Shown: positions 48,801 to 59,416 of the stretch, piece after piece | Layout of the letters: every line of letters starts with the position of its first letter | Numbering within the stretch: the first letter of the stretch is position 1 | Origin: Tribonema minus | Lineage: Eukaryota; Sar; Xanthophyceae; Tribonematales; Tribonemataceae | Direction: 5' to 3' | NCBI GenBank assembly: GCA_017506865.1 | Contig: JAFCMP010000072.1 | Coordinates: 248,001-312,000, forward strand | DNA: 64,000 nucleotides | Translations under genes and position numbers: made by a program | Notes under the pieces: model-generated | Database searches by the model: none | The model's input: the letters and a program-made list of their open reading frames with translations, nothing else | What the model was told of the DNA's origin: nothing

Positions 48801-51800
48801 CATCCGCTTTTGTTCTTTGTCGTGTTGCTGTCACAGGCGGCCATGGAGGACGACTTCAAGGACTGCACCAGCGTCATCGTTGTCAGCCCAACGCCGCTGC
48901 TGTTCGTCAGCTCAGCAGCAGCCAGTCTCATTGTGCACGCCAGCGACGACATCATTGGCAGCTGGTGAGATCCGCTTGCGCATGAAATGAAACCTTTGAA
49001 GTTTTCGTATGGTCGATGCCGCAAATGTTTACCCTTGGAGTTTTTTGGCGAACGCCGCATTTCGACTGTAATTTGGCGCTGGAGCACTGATGCAAGCTGC
49101 GCGCTTTGAAAGCTCTCCTCAAAATCACAAATGTCGTCTCTGCAGAGCAGGGTTTCAGGTGATCTTAACACCTTGAAATGTATGTTTTTGTGTCCTGGTC
49201 AAGTGGCAACTTTTGAAGACGTACATACATACCTGCAAGATACCATATGTATGCAACAGGGGTGTGCTGAACATGCCAGAGTTCTCACCAGCATATAACA
49301 TCATCCATACAACACACAACAATGTAGACACGTGACACACTGACTGATTGGTCAAGGTGCAATGCCATTTTTGGTGGAGACGGGAAGGTGGAAGACCTGT
49401 TCCTAACCCCTTAATGTGGATCCGACCTGAAGGGCCAAATTTGGCCCGCCATTTCCCCAAAGCCCCCCCCCTTCTCTCTTCTCTCGCAACCCTCCTCCCC
49501 CTACCCTTGACCCAAAAATCATAGGGAGTGGTGGGTGGGTGTTTATTCTACTTGATCTTCGTCGCCTTGGCTGCTGCTTGTTCTCGCCAGTCTCCCAAAC
49601 AGCGTAAGTGAGGCTCCGGTGGGCCGTAGGCGACGAGTCCCATAATAACGGACTCCTTGAAGACCAAGCTGAACTTGCCACTTTTGGTTCCCCAAAAACT
49701 TGTTTTGTCAAGCCAAAACATCGCTTGCGCTGTGCCCTACATATTGCTCAGGTGGTGTGCGCAAGGTATCGGCATGGTGCTCAATGCGATGCGTTGCATC
49801 CTTTGTCTATTCTTTTGGTGGCAGGTCCAACAAGAAGTTCAAACATGAGCAGAAGGAGTTCCTGACGGTGAGTGCTGCACCGCAAGCTCAACATATACAG
49901 TAGTCCTCAATGCACCAAATGCTGACTGCATCGCTGAAACACGAAATTAGCACTCAGCATGCGCAATGGCATCAAGTCATTGCTATGGCGATGGCCAATG
50001 TTGAAGGTGCAGATGCATGCTTGTCATTGACTGCCAGTTCTGCATGCTGCCCACTCTTAAAAGGGTGAACGCTCTGCATGTTGCATGCCTGCGCTTGGCC
50101 AGAATCAACTGATTAGCCACGACTTGCTGTTGGTGGTGTAGATAGCACTGCCCCCCTCCGTGATGACCGACAATTGTGGACTTGCATCACGTCTATCGTA
50201 ATGCCGTGCCACAGCGCCGAGTTCATGGCTACATATCGACAGTACAGCATCCAAACCGTGTTATACCTGCATGCACCCTGTCCCGCTCGCAGCTCATGAC
50301 CAACTGGCAGGCAGCCGACCCAAAGCGCGCTGTGTGCATAGCGGCGGGCGACATCCACATTGGTGGCTTTGCGGATGTGCAGCTGGAGAGTGGGGGGCCC
50401 ATCCTCAACCAGCTGGTGGCCAGCGCCGTTGGCAACCTGCCAGAGGCCAGTGTGGGCACGCTCAACCTGGTTGGCGCGCCTGTGGTGAGTTGAAGTTGGT
50501 GTGCAGTTCTGCAGGGGTGGCGGATGAGCACGGCCTTTGATGGCAACCAGCGAGCCATGTGCATAGACATAGTGGCGAGATTGAGAGGATCGGCGCGCTG
50601 CAATTTGCGTGCCCCCTGTTTGTGCTGTGAAGGTGTATGTTAAGCTGATGATTGCACTACCTCACGTTGCCCCATTAGTGCGTTGGAGAGCAGCAGCTTG
50701 CGCAAGCCATGCTCTTGATGCCTTGCTTTGCTCCTCCAGGTTGCTGAGCTTCCTGAGCTGCCAATTCAACTTCTGCTTACTTGCCCTTTGTGTTGTTGAA
50801 CCTGTGCAGCTTGCTCTGGCGGACGCGCACGTGTCCATGCGCGTGCACCACAACAGCTGGGTGTTTGAGCCAAACTACGGCATACTGCACATCTCGCCTC
50901 CCTCGGGGGACGGCCCCGATGGCGAACGACCGCGCATGGTGGGCGAGCTCTACAGCAAGGAGAAGACTGTAACACACGAGTGAGTGTCAGTCTGTGTTTG
51001 TGTGGAGACTACTCAGTGCTTGCAGCGGTGCGCTAGCTGTGAGGATTGCTTGCGCTTCTGCGTGTGATGACAGTAGCGTTGATGACTTGACAGAGATAGC
51101 GCGTACACCCGTGGCACGCGTACGAGTACGAGTTTTTGACGCGCGTTTAAAATCGTACCTCTGTGTGGCCGCGGAATAACTCGTACGCGTAACCTGTTGT
51201 GCGAAGTAACGCTTGAAAACTATACTGGTCCACAGCTGATAGCTCGCGGTACCAGTTATACTGCTTTCAACGCTGCGCGAGCTCCGCGAGAGCAAATCAT
51301 TTGAAGTTGGGTTGGGCCGAAGTTTTTCTGCTGCTTCAGCGTTGCCACTGCGATTGCAAGGAAGCACCGACGATGAAACAGGTCATCTAGCAGCTGCAAA
51401 TAGCTGAGGCCGTAGCAACTCGGACGTAGTGCCCTTTGCCTTTCTCAGCGAGCATATATAGCGAGCATACGTTGTTCATCGACTCAAGTCTTAACGCCAT
51501 GCTGCGCTGGCCCACAGCTACTGCCAAAGAGATGTGATGCTAGGAAGCTGCACGTACATTGTGCTTGCCAACTATCAAGTGCTTCCAAATCTGAAGTGCT
51601 TCTAAACCTGAATCAGCACATCCTACTGTGTTTTGTGCCTTTCGCACGGCTTTCGAGCCTGAACGAGCCTGAAAAGAAGATGTTCGCAGGGCAGATTCAA
51701 TCTTACAAATATTGTGGTACATGACACAGGACAATGCTGCAAGGAATCTGGCACAACAGCTCAAAAACTCGTTGAATCAGGCATAATACCTGTTCGATCA

Positions 51801-52344
51801 GCAATAACCTGTTCAACGAGTATGCGCGTACCCGTTTCACAGAGCACAAGTTTAACTCGTACTTGTAGCCGCTCTCACAAGTATTTCAATACTCGTACGC
51901 GTACTTGTCAAAAAAAAATTCGCGCTACGCGCGACCTGTTCAGCGATGGCACTACGCGCCATCTCTGTGACTTGATGCTCTGATTTTCATACTTCGAAGT
52001 ACATTGTTTTCAACTATCCTTGCGCACTCCTTTAGTATACTGCTATTATCACGAACACATCGAGCATGTACCAGTGGGTTTCGAAATACATGTAGGTTAA
52101 TTTGGTTGTCTGCAGTTTGTGCATAATTTTGCCAGTTATGCTGCAGAGCCATCGCATGCAAAATCAGCCCGTGAGGTGTCTCTGACAGGTGTCATGAACC
52201 AATCCCTGGATCAATCGTTTTTTTGTCCTGTTGACTGACCTGTTGATACTCATTGTTTCCCCCTGATGCAGGTTCCAGTACTCAATATCTGGTGGCAAGA
52301 TGGGGGAGGTCATGCATGGCTGCAAGTGCTGCACCATCTCCTAA
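42806..52344 (+). CDS. PhoD-like metallophosphatase
   Basis: Twelve exons: 42806-42955, 43181-43407, 43718-43832, 45198-45293, 46905-47042, 47351-47452, 47804-48016, 48837-48964, 49825-49867, 50293-50484, 50810-50979, 52272-52344. All phases agree, giving 548 residues and a TAA stop. The N-terminus is a PhoD beta-sandwich (FLVGPIVGRVTANTARMMVE). The metal-binding motifs follow in order: GLVSCNK, MLHMGDQVYGDEDF (rebuilt across an intron), MVLDDHEIVDD, and AAGDIHIGGF. SWSNKKFKHEQKEFL corresponds to the family's W..K..K.EQ..F segment. It should hydrolyse phosphomonoesters or diesters with a bound metal pair. No signal peptide is seen, so it is probably cytosolic. The last exon ends CKCCTIS, a possible CaaX lipidation box. 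An alternative stop is the TGA at 50981-50983. The intron after 47452 has a GC donor (CAG|GCAAGT). Confidence 0.87.
48017..48322 (+). repeat. Four-copy tandem repeat carrying a splice junction
   Basis: Units of 76-78 bp starting at 48017, 48095, 48171 and 48247. Each begins GTGACG and contains TGAGCGCTGA and TTGTGTTGCAG (the last copy has GCGG). The first three end with TGATGGGTTGTTGACCTCAAG-like sequence, a copy of the 3' end of the exon that stops at 48016. Each copy therefore repeats both an acceptor-like site and the donor. Confidence 0.9.
49540..49726 (-). mobile_element. Retroelement fragment, inverted copy of 60772-60955
   Basis: The reverse complement matches 60772-60955 almost base for base, with a 3-bp indel (one extra GCA) and a few substitutions. 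It starts AAGCGATGTTTTGGCTTGAC and ends GTAGAATAAACA at both sites. It lies antisense in the eighth intron of the PhoD-like gene. The shared segment reads MFWLDKTSFWGTKSGK… in one frame, ending at TAG. Confidence 0.85.
51091..51967. mobile_element. Non-autonomous hAT-like DNA transposon (877 bp) with 8-bp target duplication
   Basis: The left end is CAGAGATAGCGCGTA and the right end, reverse-complemented, is CAGAGATGGCGCGTA: an inverted repeat of 15 bp with one mismatch. Both sides are flanked by the identical octamer TGACTTGA (51083-51090 and 51968-51975). Eight-base target duplications and CAG-starting ends are typical of hAT elements. Subterminal regions carry repeated CGTACGCGTACGAG-like motifs on both arms. 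No transposase frame is present, so it would need a helper in trans. It sits in the last intron of the PhoD-like gene. Confidence 0.85.
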
Positions 52345-53100
52345 ACGCTATGGGGCACAATTCATGCAAGCGGGAGACAGACCAAAGCTGGCGACAAGAA
52401 GTTGGGAGCACAGACCGAGACGCGGCAGTGCACAGCATTGCTTCCACAGCAAGTAGAATTTTCAGGTATCGCTGTTGCCTAGGCGCGTCACTGCGCATCT
52501 GCTACACCAAAAACCTAGTTTTTGATTTACTCCCAGCGACCCGCCACCTCAATGATGATGTTGGAAAGCGCATGTGTCAAAAACTGGCACTCTGTCACAA
52601 TGATGGGAGCGGGTTGCAAAGGCGCCCAACCGCCGTACAAGATCAAGTTTTGAATCCTGCATGTATCCTGTGGGGGTTGACCTGCGACAATGATACACAT
52701 TCGGTTTTGGCCATGGCAGCTTTCCATGCACATCTTGCTGCGTGTTGCTTTGGTCTATGTGCTGCTTTGGCGGCTCGCACACTGGATGAAAATTCGTACC
52801 TATGCATTAATTGTTGCCCGCATCACAGCTCAGGGGACACAATTCTGAAAAACATGTGCGTACATGGCGAAAAAATGGTGTTGCGATTTCTCCCAAGTAG
52901 AGGCTGAACTGATCATGCTGTGTGCACCATCTCAAAGTCTTGGAGGTTTGACTGTTAATGCGGTTCATGCATCCACAAAGGTGACGATTCACGTTGAAGT
53001 TTGTCAAGAACTTTTTGCGCCGCCGAGCCGAGCCGAGCTCTCCAGTTTCACCATGGCGTGAAGAGTGACTAGGGTAGCATTGGCAGCACCAGCCAGCAAT
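52345..53100. other. Spacer between the PhoD-like gene and VPS36
   Basis: Holds the PhoD-like 3' UTR and the VPS36 promoter. A 213-codon plus frame (52266-52907) overlaps the last PhoD-like exon in another frame and shows no domain; not called. GAGCCGAGCCGAGC lies at about 53026-53038, upstream of the VPS36 start. Confidence 0.4.
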
Positions 53101-56100
53101 ATGTCGGCGACGTCATTACCGCAGCAGGCGCAGCCGCCAGCGACGTTCGACACGTTGATTCAACCCTTGGAGCTGACTGCAGGCGGTAGGCCAGTGCTGC
53201 TCTCAACGGAGATGGAGTTGCTGACAAAGACGTAAGTCAAATCTCTCTTGTCTGGGCTCGCTTGTCAAATATCTGACATTTGTGACGGTAGCAGTACAGT
53301 AAATAATCTTGCGTCACCATCTGTATACTTGGTCTGACAGCTTTACAATCGTTATCTGCTTGATTTCTGTCGGTTTGGCACTCACTATGCTGGCGTTAAG
53401 AGCCAGCAAGATGGACGACTGAGGGGTTGATGTGTGTGCAACTTCATGGTACAGCACAACTTCATGTGATTTGGCATACAATGTGGTCAAACATGCAGTA
53501 TTTGGTGTGTTGCATGCATGCTAAGGCATCTTCGAAAAGTGCCAACATATTTTTACGATTCTTGTCCTCAATCGGTGCTGTATACGCAGGGCAGCAACCG
53601 TGCTTGCACCTAAGGGAGACAACAATTTTGAGCCCAGGTTGCAGGATGGCTCTGTCACCATCACCACACATAGGGTGCTCTGGCAGGGCACCTTTGCCAA
53701 CACGCCCATGCATGTCTGCATTGCATTGTGGCACTTGAGAGAGGTGAGGACGTCCCACACCCTTCAAAAAATGCAGTACGCTTGCGCGCCTGAGCCAATG
53801 TGGTGAGCACACCTACGGATTTGATGTGATCACAGAGGGCCTGTCGATGCTTAGTATGGCCTAGGCAACACCGTTAACTAGGTGCGCAGGGCATATGTTG
53901 GCCACGGGCAGTGTCTAGCCGCACAAATATGCATTTTATGCATGTGCCGCATTTATCTTATCGTGCCATGTAAACCTTAGTCCAAGCTCTGACAAACATG
54001 AATTACTACAGGAGTACCACAACCTTTCACCACTCTGCCCTTGCAGATAGTTAGCCTGGGCATATAGAGTGGTACTTTGATGTTGGACAGTGCCTCCGTC
54101 CATTACGGTCGGGACCGTGAACACACACTGCTCTGCAAGCGCATCATGTGACACGTGCAACCACCATGGCTTCCCAACTCCTACCATTCGCCAGGTGAAG
54201 CCCAATCCCGATGGACGCTGGAAAGCCTCAAACAAGGTGCAGCTGTGGGCCCTGGGGCAGACCCCCGCTGACACCGCCCCTGCAGCGATGGTAGACCTCC
54301 TCAGGGGGGGCCGCGATGAGCTGCTGTCAACACTGACATCCGCGTTCAGGCGGGAGGCCTGGATCACGATCACGGCAACGGACGTGATGGCGAAGCTCAC
54401 GGCTGCGACTGTGAGCGAGTTCAACCACGCGGCGGGCATCGCGGGCATACTGAGGAGGCAGGAGGCCGCTCGCGCTACTGCCACGCAGATGGCCAGCGAG
54501 GCGTTTGCGGATCTGGACTCGCTCATCGGCAAGGCGAAAGAAGTGGTGAGCCATGGTGCATGCAAGAGGGGTGTGAGTGTGTCCATGTCACGGGGGGTGG
54601 TGTGCGATGCTTGCAGAGGATGCTGCGAGTATGATATACGTGCTGAAGCTACAACTTGTGCAAAGACACATGAGCTACTTGAGGGTCGTGCGCTTTTTGT
54701 TCATATCCTGGGCGCACATTGTGATGTACTGTGTGCATTGGCCATTTGCCGGGTGTCATGCTACTAGTATCAGTGGCTATTTGTAGTGTCGAAATCGCTT
54801 CTGGTGATGTGGACAAAGTGTAGACTACTATGACGGGTACAGCGCGTGATGAACAGCTCGTGCCATGTCACAGCTCATGAACCATATCGAAAGTTGGCGC
54901 AATGGCTGCGGTCCTAACTGTTCCAATAGCTTTAGTGATTAGTGATTGGGGGCTATCCACACCATGCCTCTGTATGATGCCTGTATCTGTAATTCAAAAG
55001 GTCCCCCTCATGGTTCACACTGCCGCGGCTGAAGGCGGCAGTGACTGCTGTTTGCACAAAGTCGTAAACTGCCTTCAATACTTCTGAAGTACACAACATG
55101 CCAATGACTGGCCCACCCAGGCTGACTCTCACTGACACCATTCGATCACCCATTCATGCAGGTGGCTGTGATTTCACGGTACCAGGCAGCGCAAGCTGGT
55201 GCAACAGCAGAGGAGAAGCAAGCCGACAGTGGCGATCTTAGTGCGGCATTGCTGAATATTGGCTTCATCAGTCCTGTCACAAAAGAAACGGCTGGCACAC
55301 AATACCACCAACAGCTGGCCAGGCAACTGGCGGACTTTCTTGGTGCTGGAAACAGGTATGAGGCTAGTCAGTGCAGGGGGGACAGAGCTTGAGCATACCA
55401 GATTGACACATACCACGCTGCAAATGCTTTGTAAGGAAACCATTCAATGAATAAAACCCAGATTTTCTGCTCTTACTCTCACACAAGATTGAGCTCCAGT
55501 ACACAATAACTTGAAATATGCCCAAGTACAATGATCAGTTGCTTATGCCATATATGCCCAGTCAACTTAAAAGCTGGGAGTCACATGTGGCTTGAGTACA
55601 GTTAGCAGCACTTGTATACAGTTAGCAGCACAGCATTGATTACTCGTGAATGAAACCCAACATATGTTCATGTGCTTCTTATAGAGGAGTGGATCTTGAC
55701 GCATGCTTCGAAGTTGTTAACTTGCATGTTCTGCACTGCACCGCACAAATGCAGGGGGCTGCTGCAGCGCGTAGGGGGGATGATGACACTGCCGGATATA
55801 TACGCCATCTTCAACAGGGCGCGCGGTACACAGCTGATTTCCCCTGAGGACCTGCTCACCGTTAGCCGCATGCTATCGGCGCTTGGGCTTGGCATGCGCT
55901 TGCGCACGTTTCCGAGTGGCGTTGCCGTGATTCAGGTGTGAGTTCGCGACGGTTGAAATGTTATTTGAGCAATCGAGGCAACGCACTGGAGTTCAGATGA
56001 AGAGAATGCCGAAGCTGTTGATACTTGATACAATCTGGACGACCTGATGAAAGCAGCCCCCATGTAATTGCTATCAAGGGTCTGAAACATGATTGTGACA

Positions 56101-57168
56101 CAGGCCCATGCGTCCGACAGTTTTGATGGTGATTCAAGCATATGCCAATTGTATGATGGTATTTCCCCTGAGGACCTGCTCACCGTTAGCCGCATGCTAT
56201 CGGCGCTTGGGCTTGGCATGCGCTTGCGCACGTTTCCGAGTGGCGTTGCCGTGATTCAGGTGTGAGTTCGCGACGGTTGAAATGTTATTTGAGCAATCGA
56301 GGCAACGCACTGGAGTTCAGATGAAGAGAATGCCGAAGCTGTTGATACTTGATACAATCTGGACGACCTGATGAAAGCAGCCCCCATGTAGTTGCTATCA
56401 AGGGTCTGAAACATGATTGTGACACAGGCCCATGCGTCCGACAGTGTTGATGGTGATTCAAGCATATGCCAATTGTATGATGGTATGTATGAGTCAGCAA
56501 TGTGAACCTCTGGTTGCTGGACAAATGTCTACCTGTTTGTTGTTGCACACCGCTCACGTGCAAATCCACAGGTGTCTTCAAACAGGTGTCAGTGATTGCT
56601 GACACCTTCAACGAGCCTACTTATAGCTGCACTGGAGGCCAGTAATTTCCACATGCCGGCAGCCCACCATCATCATGACTGTCGCCTCTATGTTACATGA
56701 AGCGTAGCCATTCACACTCATTCGAAAGTTGGCAACCCACGGGGGGGTATCACTATGTACTATGTACTGTCAGCCATTTCAAGGTCAAGTGCTTGCGTGA
56801 TGATGCACTCCAGTATTTGACAGCCTGCTATTGATTCTTGTATGAAGGTGTCGAAATACTTCGGCTGCATCAGCTTGAATGCCTATGTACTTATCACCAC
56901 AAGATTCTCATCGCGTCGTGTTTTGCTCTCTCTTTGTCTCCTCTTGCAGTCTGATGCGTACGATGACGCTGCAGTTGGCGAGCAGTTGGTGGCGCTGGCA
57001 AAAGAGAATGCGCTCATGGCCACTTCGGTGGCGGCTGTCCTACATGTGTCCTTGGTACTAGCACAAGAACACCTGGCTACAGCAGAGCAAGCCGGCCTCT
57101 TGTGCAGAGATGAGACGCTAGAGGGGTTGCGGTTCTATCCCAACCTCTTCCCTCAATATTGCACGTGA
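53101..57168 (+). CDS. VPS36: VPS36, ESCRT-II subunit
   Basis: Exons 53101-53231, 53590-53743, 54195-54545, 55162-55355, 55755-55935 and 56950-57168 (TGA) join in phase to about 409 residues, close to human VPS36 (386). The N-terminal GLUE domain shows GSVTITTHRVLWQG and, after an intron, WKASNKVQLWAL with LLRGGRDELLSTLTSAFRR. A helical linker (ILRRQEAARATATQMASEAF) follows, then the two winged-helix domains: LLNIGFISPVTKET…TQYHQQLARQLADFL, IYAIFNRARGTQLISPEDLL and the hallmark C-terminus EGLRFYPNLF. The GLUE domain binds ubiquitin and phosphoinositides in animals and yeast; ESCRT-II acts on endosomes in cargo sorting. A short GLUE exon between 53743 and 54195 may have been missed. A 324-bp duplication follows the fifth exon. 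Confidence 0.92.
55837..56484 (+). repeat. 324-bp tandem duplication within VPS36
   Basis: Copy 1 (55837-56160) spans the last 99 bases of the fifth VPS36 exon, its donor, and 225 bases of intron. Copy 2 (56161-56484) follows at once and differs at about two bases. Copy 2 has no splice acceptor at its left edge, so it should be spliced out as intron. Confidence 0.95.
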
Positions 57169-57609
57169 ATGCATGTGCTGTGATCTACATTCCTTTGTGA
57201 TCTTGTGTGTGCCTTTTTTTGGTGCATTTGGCCACACCCGCTAGCACCATGTTTGCTGGAGCCTATGCTTCAAAAATTCACATTTGTGCTCATTTCGTGC
57301 AGGCGCAGGGGCAAATTGAATCTGTGTTGTGTGGCCGCTTTCGCTGCACGAATGCAGTCATTGAGTCAGTGCAAGCAGCCAAGAGACTTAAACCGACTGC
57401 CCACTGCGTACCAGCGATGCCTACATGCTGGCGTGATCCAGCACAACAGCAGTAGCCAATTACTGTGTGTGACCACAGATGTATTCACATCAAGAAGCAA
57501 TGCGCAAATGAGGCATAGTTTATGCCTGGTGCATGCAAGCATGCAAGCGCCTATGAGAAGCCCCGCTTGATGGTAAAACAATGTGTGTCATGACAACAAG
57601 CAAAGGCGT
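57169..57609. other. Convergent 3' region
   Basis: Lies between the stop of VPS36 (plus) and the stop of the minus-strand gene ending at 57610. Short frames only; probably both 3' UTRs. Confidence 0.5.
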
Positions 57610-59350
57610 TCAGGGTTTTTGGGAGCTGTGTACGGTGGTGCATTCTTGTTGATAGTCAAACTCAATGGCAGCAATCCAAGCCTCCATTGCCGCAAGATGC
57701 TGCTTTCTCTGCGTCCAATAAGCCAGCTTCAGTGCGCTGCACAAACGAGCAACAGTTTGCAGGAAGGTGGTGGGATCAAGTGCAGATAGGCACGTCAAGA
57801 ATGCATCAAGCACACACCAAAGCAAGTGCAGCAGCTTGAGACACGTAATGCTGAGAGCCAGTTTGTCGGACAGGGACTTTAATATGGCAGCATGCCGCAT
57901 TCTCGGTTTCACTATTTGCCAAGCGCTACAATTTACAGAGTCGTCATTGACAAAGGCAGTTGCAAGCAGAGTCAGAGCCGGTTGAAGCAAGCGCTGAAGC
58001 GTTGATGCGACTACAGCTTTGTTGCAGGTCTGTATCAAACCCTGGCTCTTACCTTTGTGCTGATCCGTTCATATCCGGAGACAGGATACATGTGATGCAG
58101 CAGTGGGCTGGGCCAGAATTGTCGGCATCACCCAGGTGTTTGATGCTCTCGGTCAGCAGCAGCCCTGACGGACAGACTTTCATTGCCAGTGTTGGATCTC
58201 CGCTGGACGTCTGGCGTCGTAAATGCGTAGGCTCAAGGGAGTCTTCAACACTGCTGAACACGATGCACGCTTGCCTTGCAGCTGTGACGGCTGTTCCATT
58301 GACCTGGGGTGGGACATGCAGCAACCAACATACGGATTGAAACAATGTGAAACGTGACTTGTGTCATGCACTGGGATTGCGCGTGTGTGGACTCTGCAAA
58401 GCTGGCCGCTGAGAACAGGCGTATTGCTTATGCGCGATGCAGAACGGCTCAAGTCTAAATAGAAGTAAGCAATGATTGGTGGTGGTCATTCTGCTGCTCC
58501 AGCTCTTCCTGCAAATTGACGAGAACAGTAGTCATTGGGCGCTTGTTGCTGTGCAATGCAAGTTGTCGCTGGTTGAATATAAATGTTCAGCTGCCCGTGT
58601 GCTGTTTATCACGATATGTCAACAAGAGGACCGAACGCCCTCATGCAATGTCATTAGGCAGCAGCCAATACCTGTAGCTGATGGACAGGTTGCAACGTTG
58701 CAGGGGATGTGTATGTGAGCAGCGTGCCATCGCGTGTCATGCCGCCTGGCATGTTGCACACCAGATGTTTCAAGCACACCTGGGCACCGCGGAAGCAAAG
58801 GTTGGCGGTAGTTGGTCTCGTCAGCCTGTGAGCATAGCAGCAGATCCAGGGTCTACATCAATGCATTAATTAATGTCTTCATACATGAAAGCAACGCATC
58901 TGTCAGCTCTGCAAACCTTGACAAAGGTCTTGGTGCATTATTGCATGTGGTGCTCTGTGGTGTCTGCGTATGATTGCGGCGCCTGAGCGTGAACATCGCA
59001 TTTGCATGCAAACTCACCTCTCCAGAGGCCCCACTAGCGCTGCAAAGCAGGTCCGTCCGTATTTCACCGCCCAGCACCACATTGCAGATCAATTCCTCGA
59101 ACGACATGCTTTTCAGCCTCTGCAAAGCGTAGTCACACGGCACACGCGTCTGCAAATCGACTCTGAGCTGTATTTGACCCATACCATGCCAAAACGACTT
59201 GTTGACCGCGTACAATCTCACAGCAGATCCCTCGTGAACTAGATCATACTCAGCGATAGCAGACGGGTTCGACACCTCTCGGATCAAGCGCCGCTGCGCC
59301 ACAGCTGCTGCGTTCCACAAGGCATCGACGAGGTTTTCATTGCTGCTCAT
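57610..59350 (-). CDS. Unrecognised multi-exon gene
   Basis: First exon 59350-59018: ATG (MSSNENLVDALWNAAAVAQR … GASGE), 111 codons, strong donor GTGAGT, phase 0. A second exon is likely near 58810-58680 (ADETNYRQPLLPRCP after an ACAG acceptor). A third runs from about 58304 to 58056 (VNGTAVTAARQACIVFSSVE … PDMNGSAQ) between a CCCCAG acceptor and a GTAAGA donor. A last exon near 57880-57610 (LSALDPTTFLQTVARLCSAL … IAAIEFDYQQE) ends at a TGA. The first exon has mixed alpha/beta character (YDLVHEGSAVRLYAVNKSFW). I recognise no family. The exon chain beyond the first is provisional. Confidence 0.5.
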
Positions 59351-59416
59351 CGTCCCAGGACTTATTCTGAAGTCTGCCTGCCTAGGCAAAGTGTTGCGCA
59401 GCGGTCAATTCGCGTC

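Noticed and set aside
50810-50983. TGA at 50981-50983 as the end of the PhoD-like protein
   Set aside because: It overlaps a GTGAGT donor, and splicing to 52272 keeps phase and adds a plausible C-terminus. Kept only as an alternative.
52266-52907. 213-codon plus-strand frame after the PhoD-like gene
   Set aside because: It overlaps the last PhoD-like exon in another frame, has no domain, and AT-richer composition than real exons.
55162-55355. Possible alternative VPS36 isoform using the duplicated exon end at 56161-56259
   Set aside because: No AG acceptor at the left edge of copy 2, so it should not be recognised as an exon.
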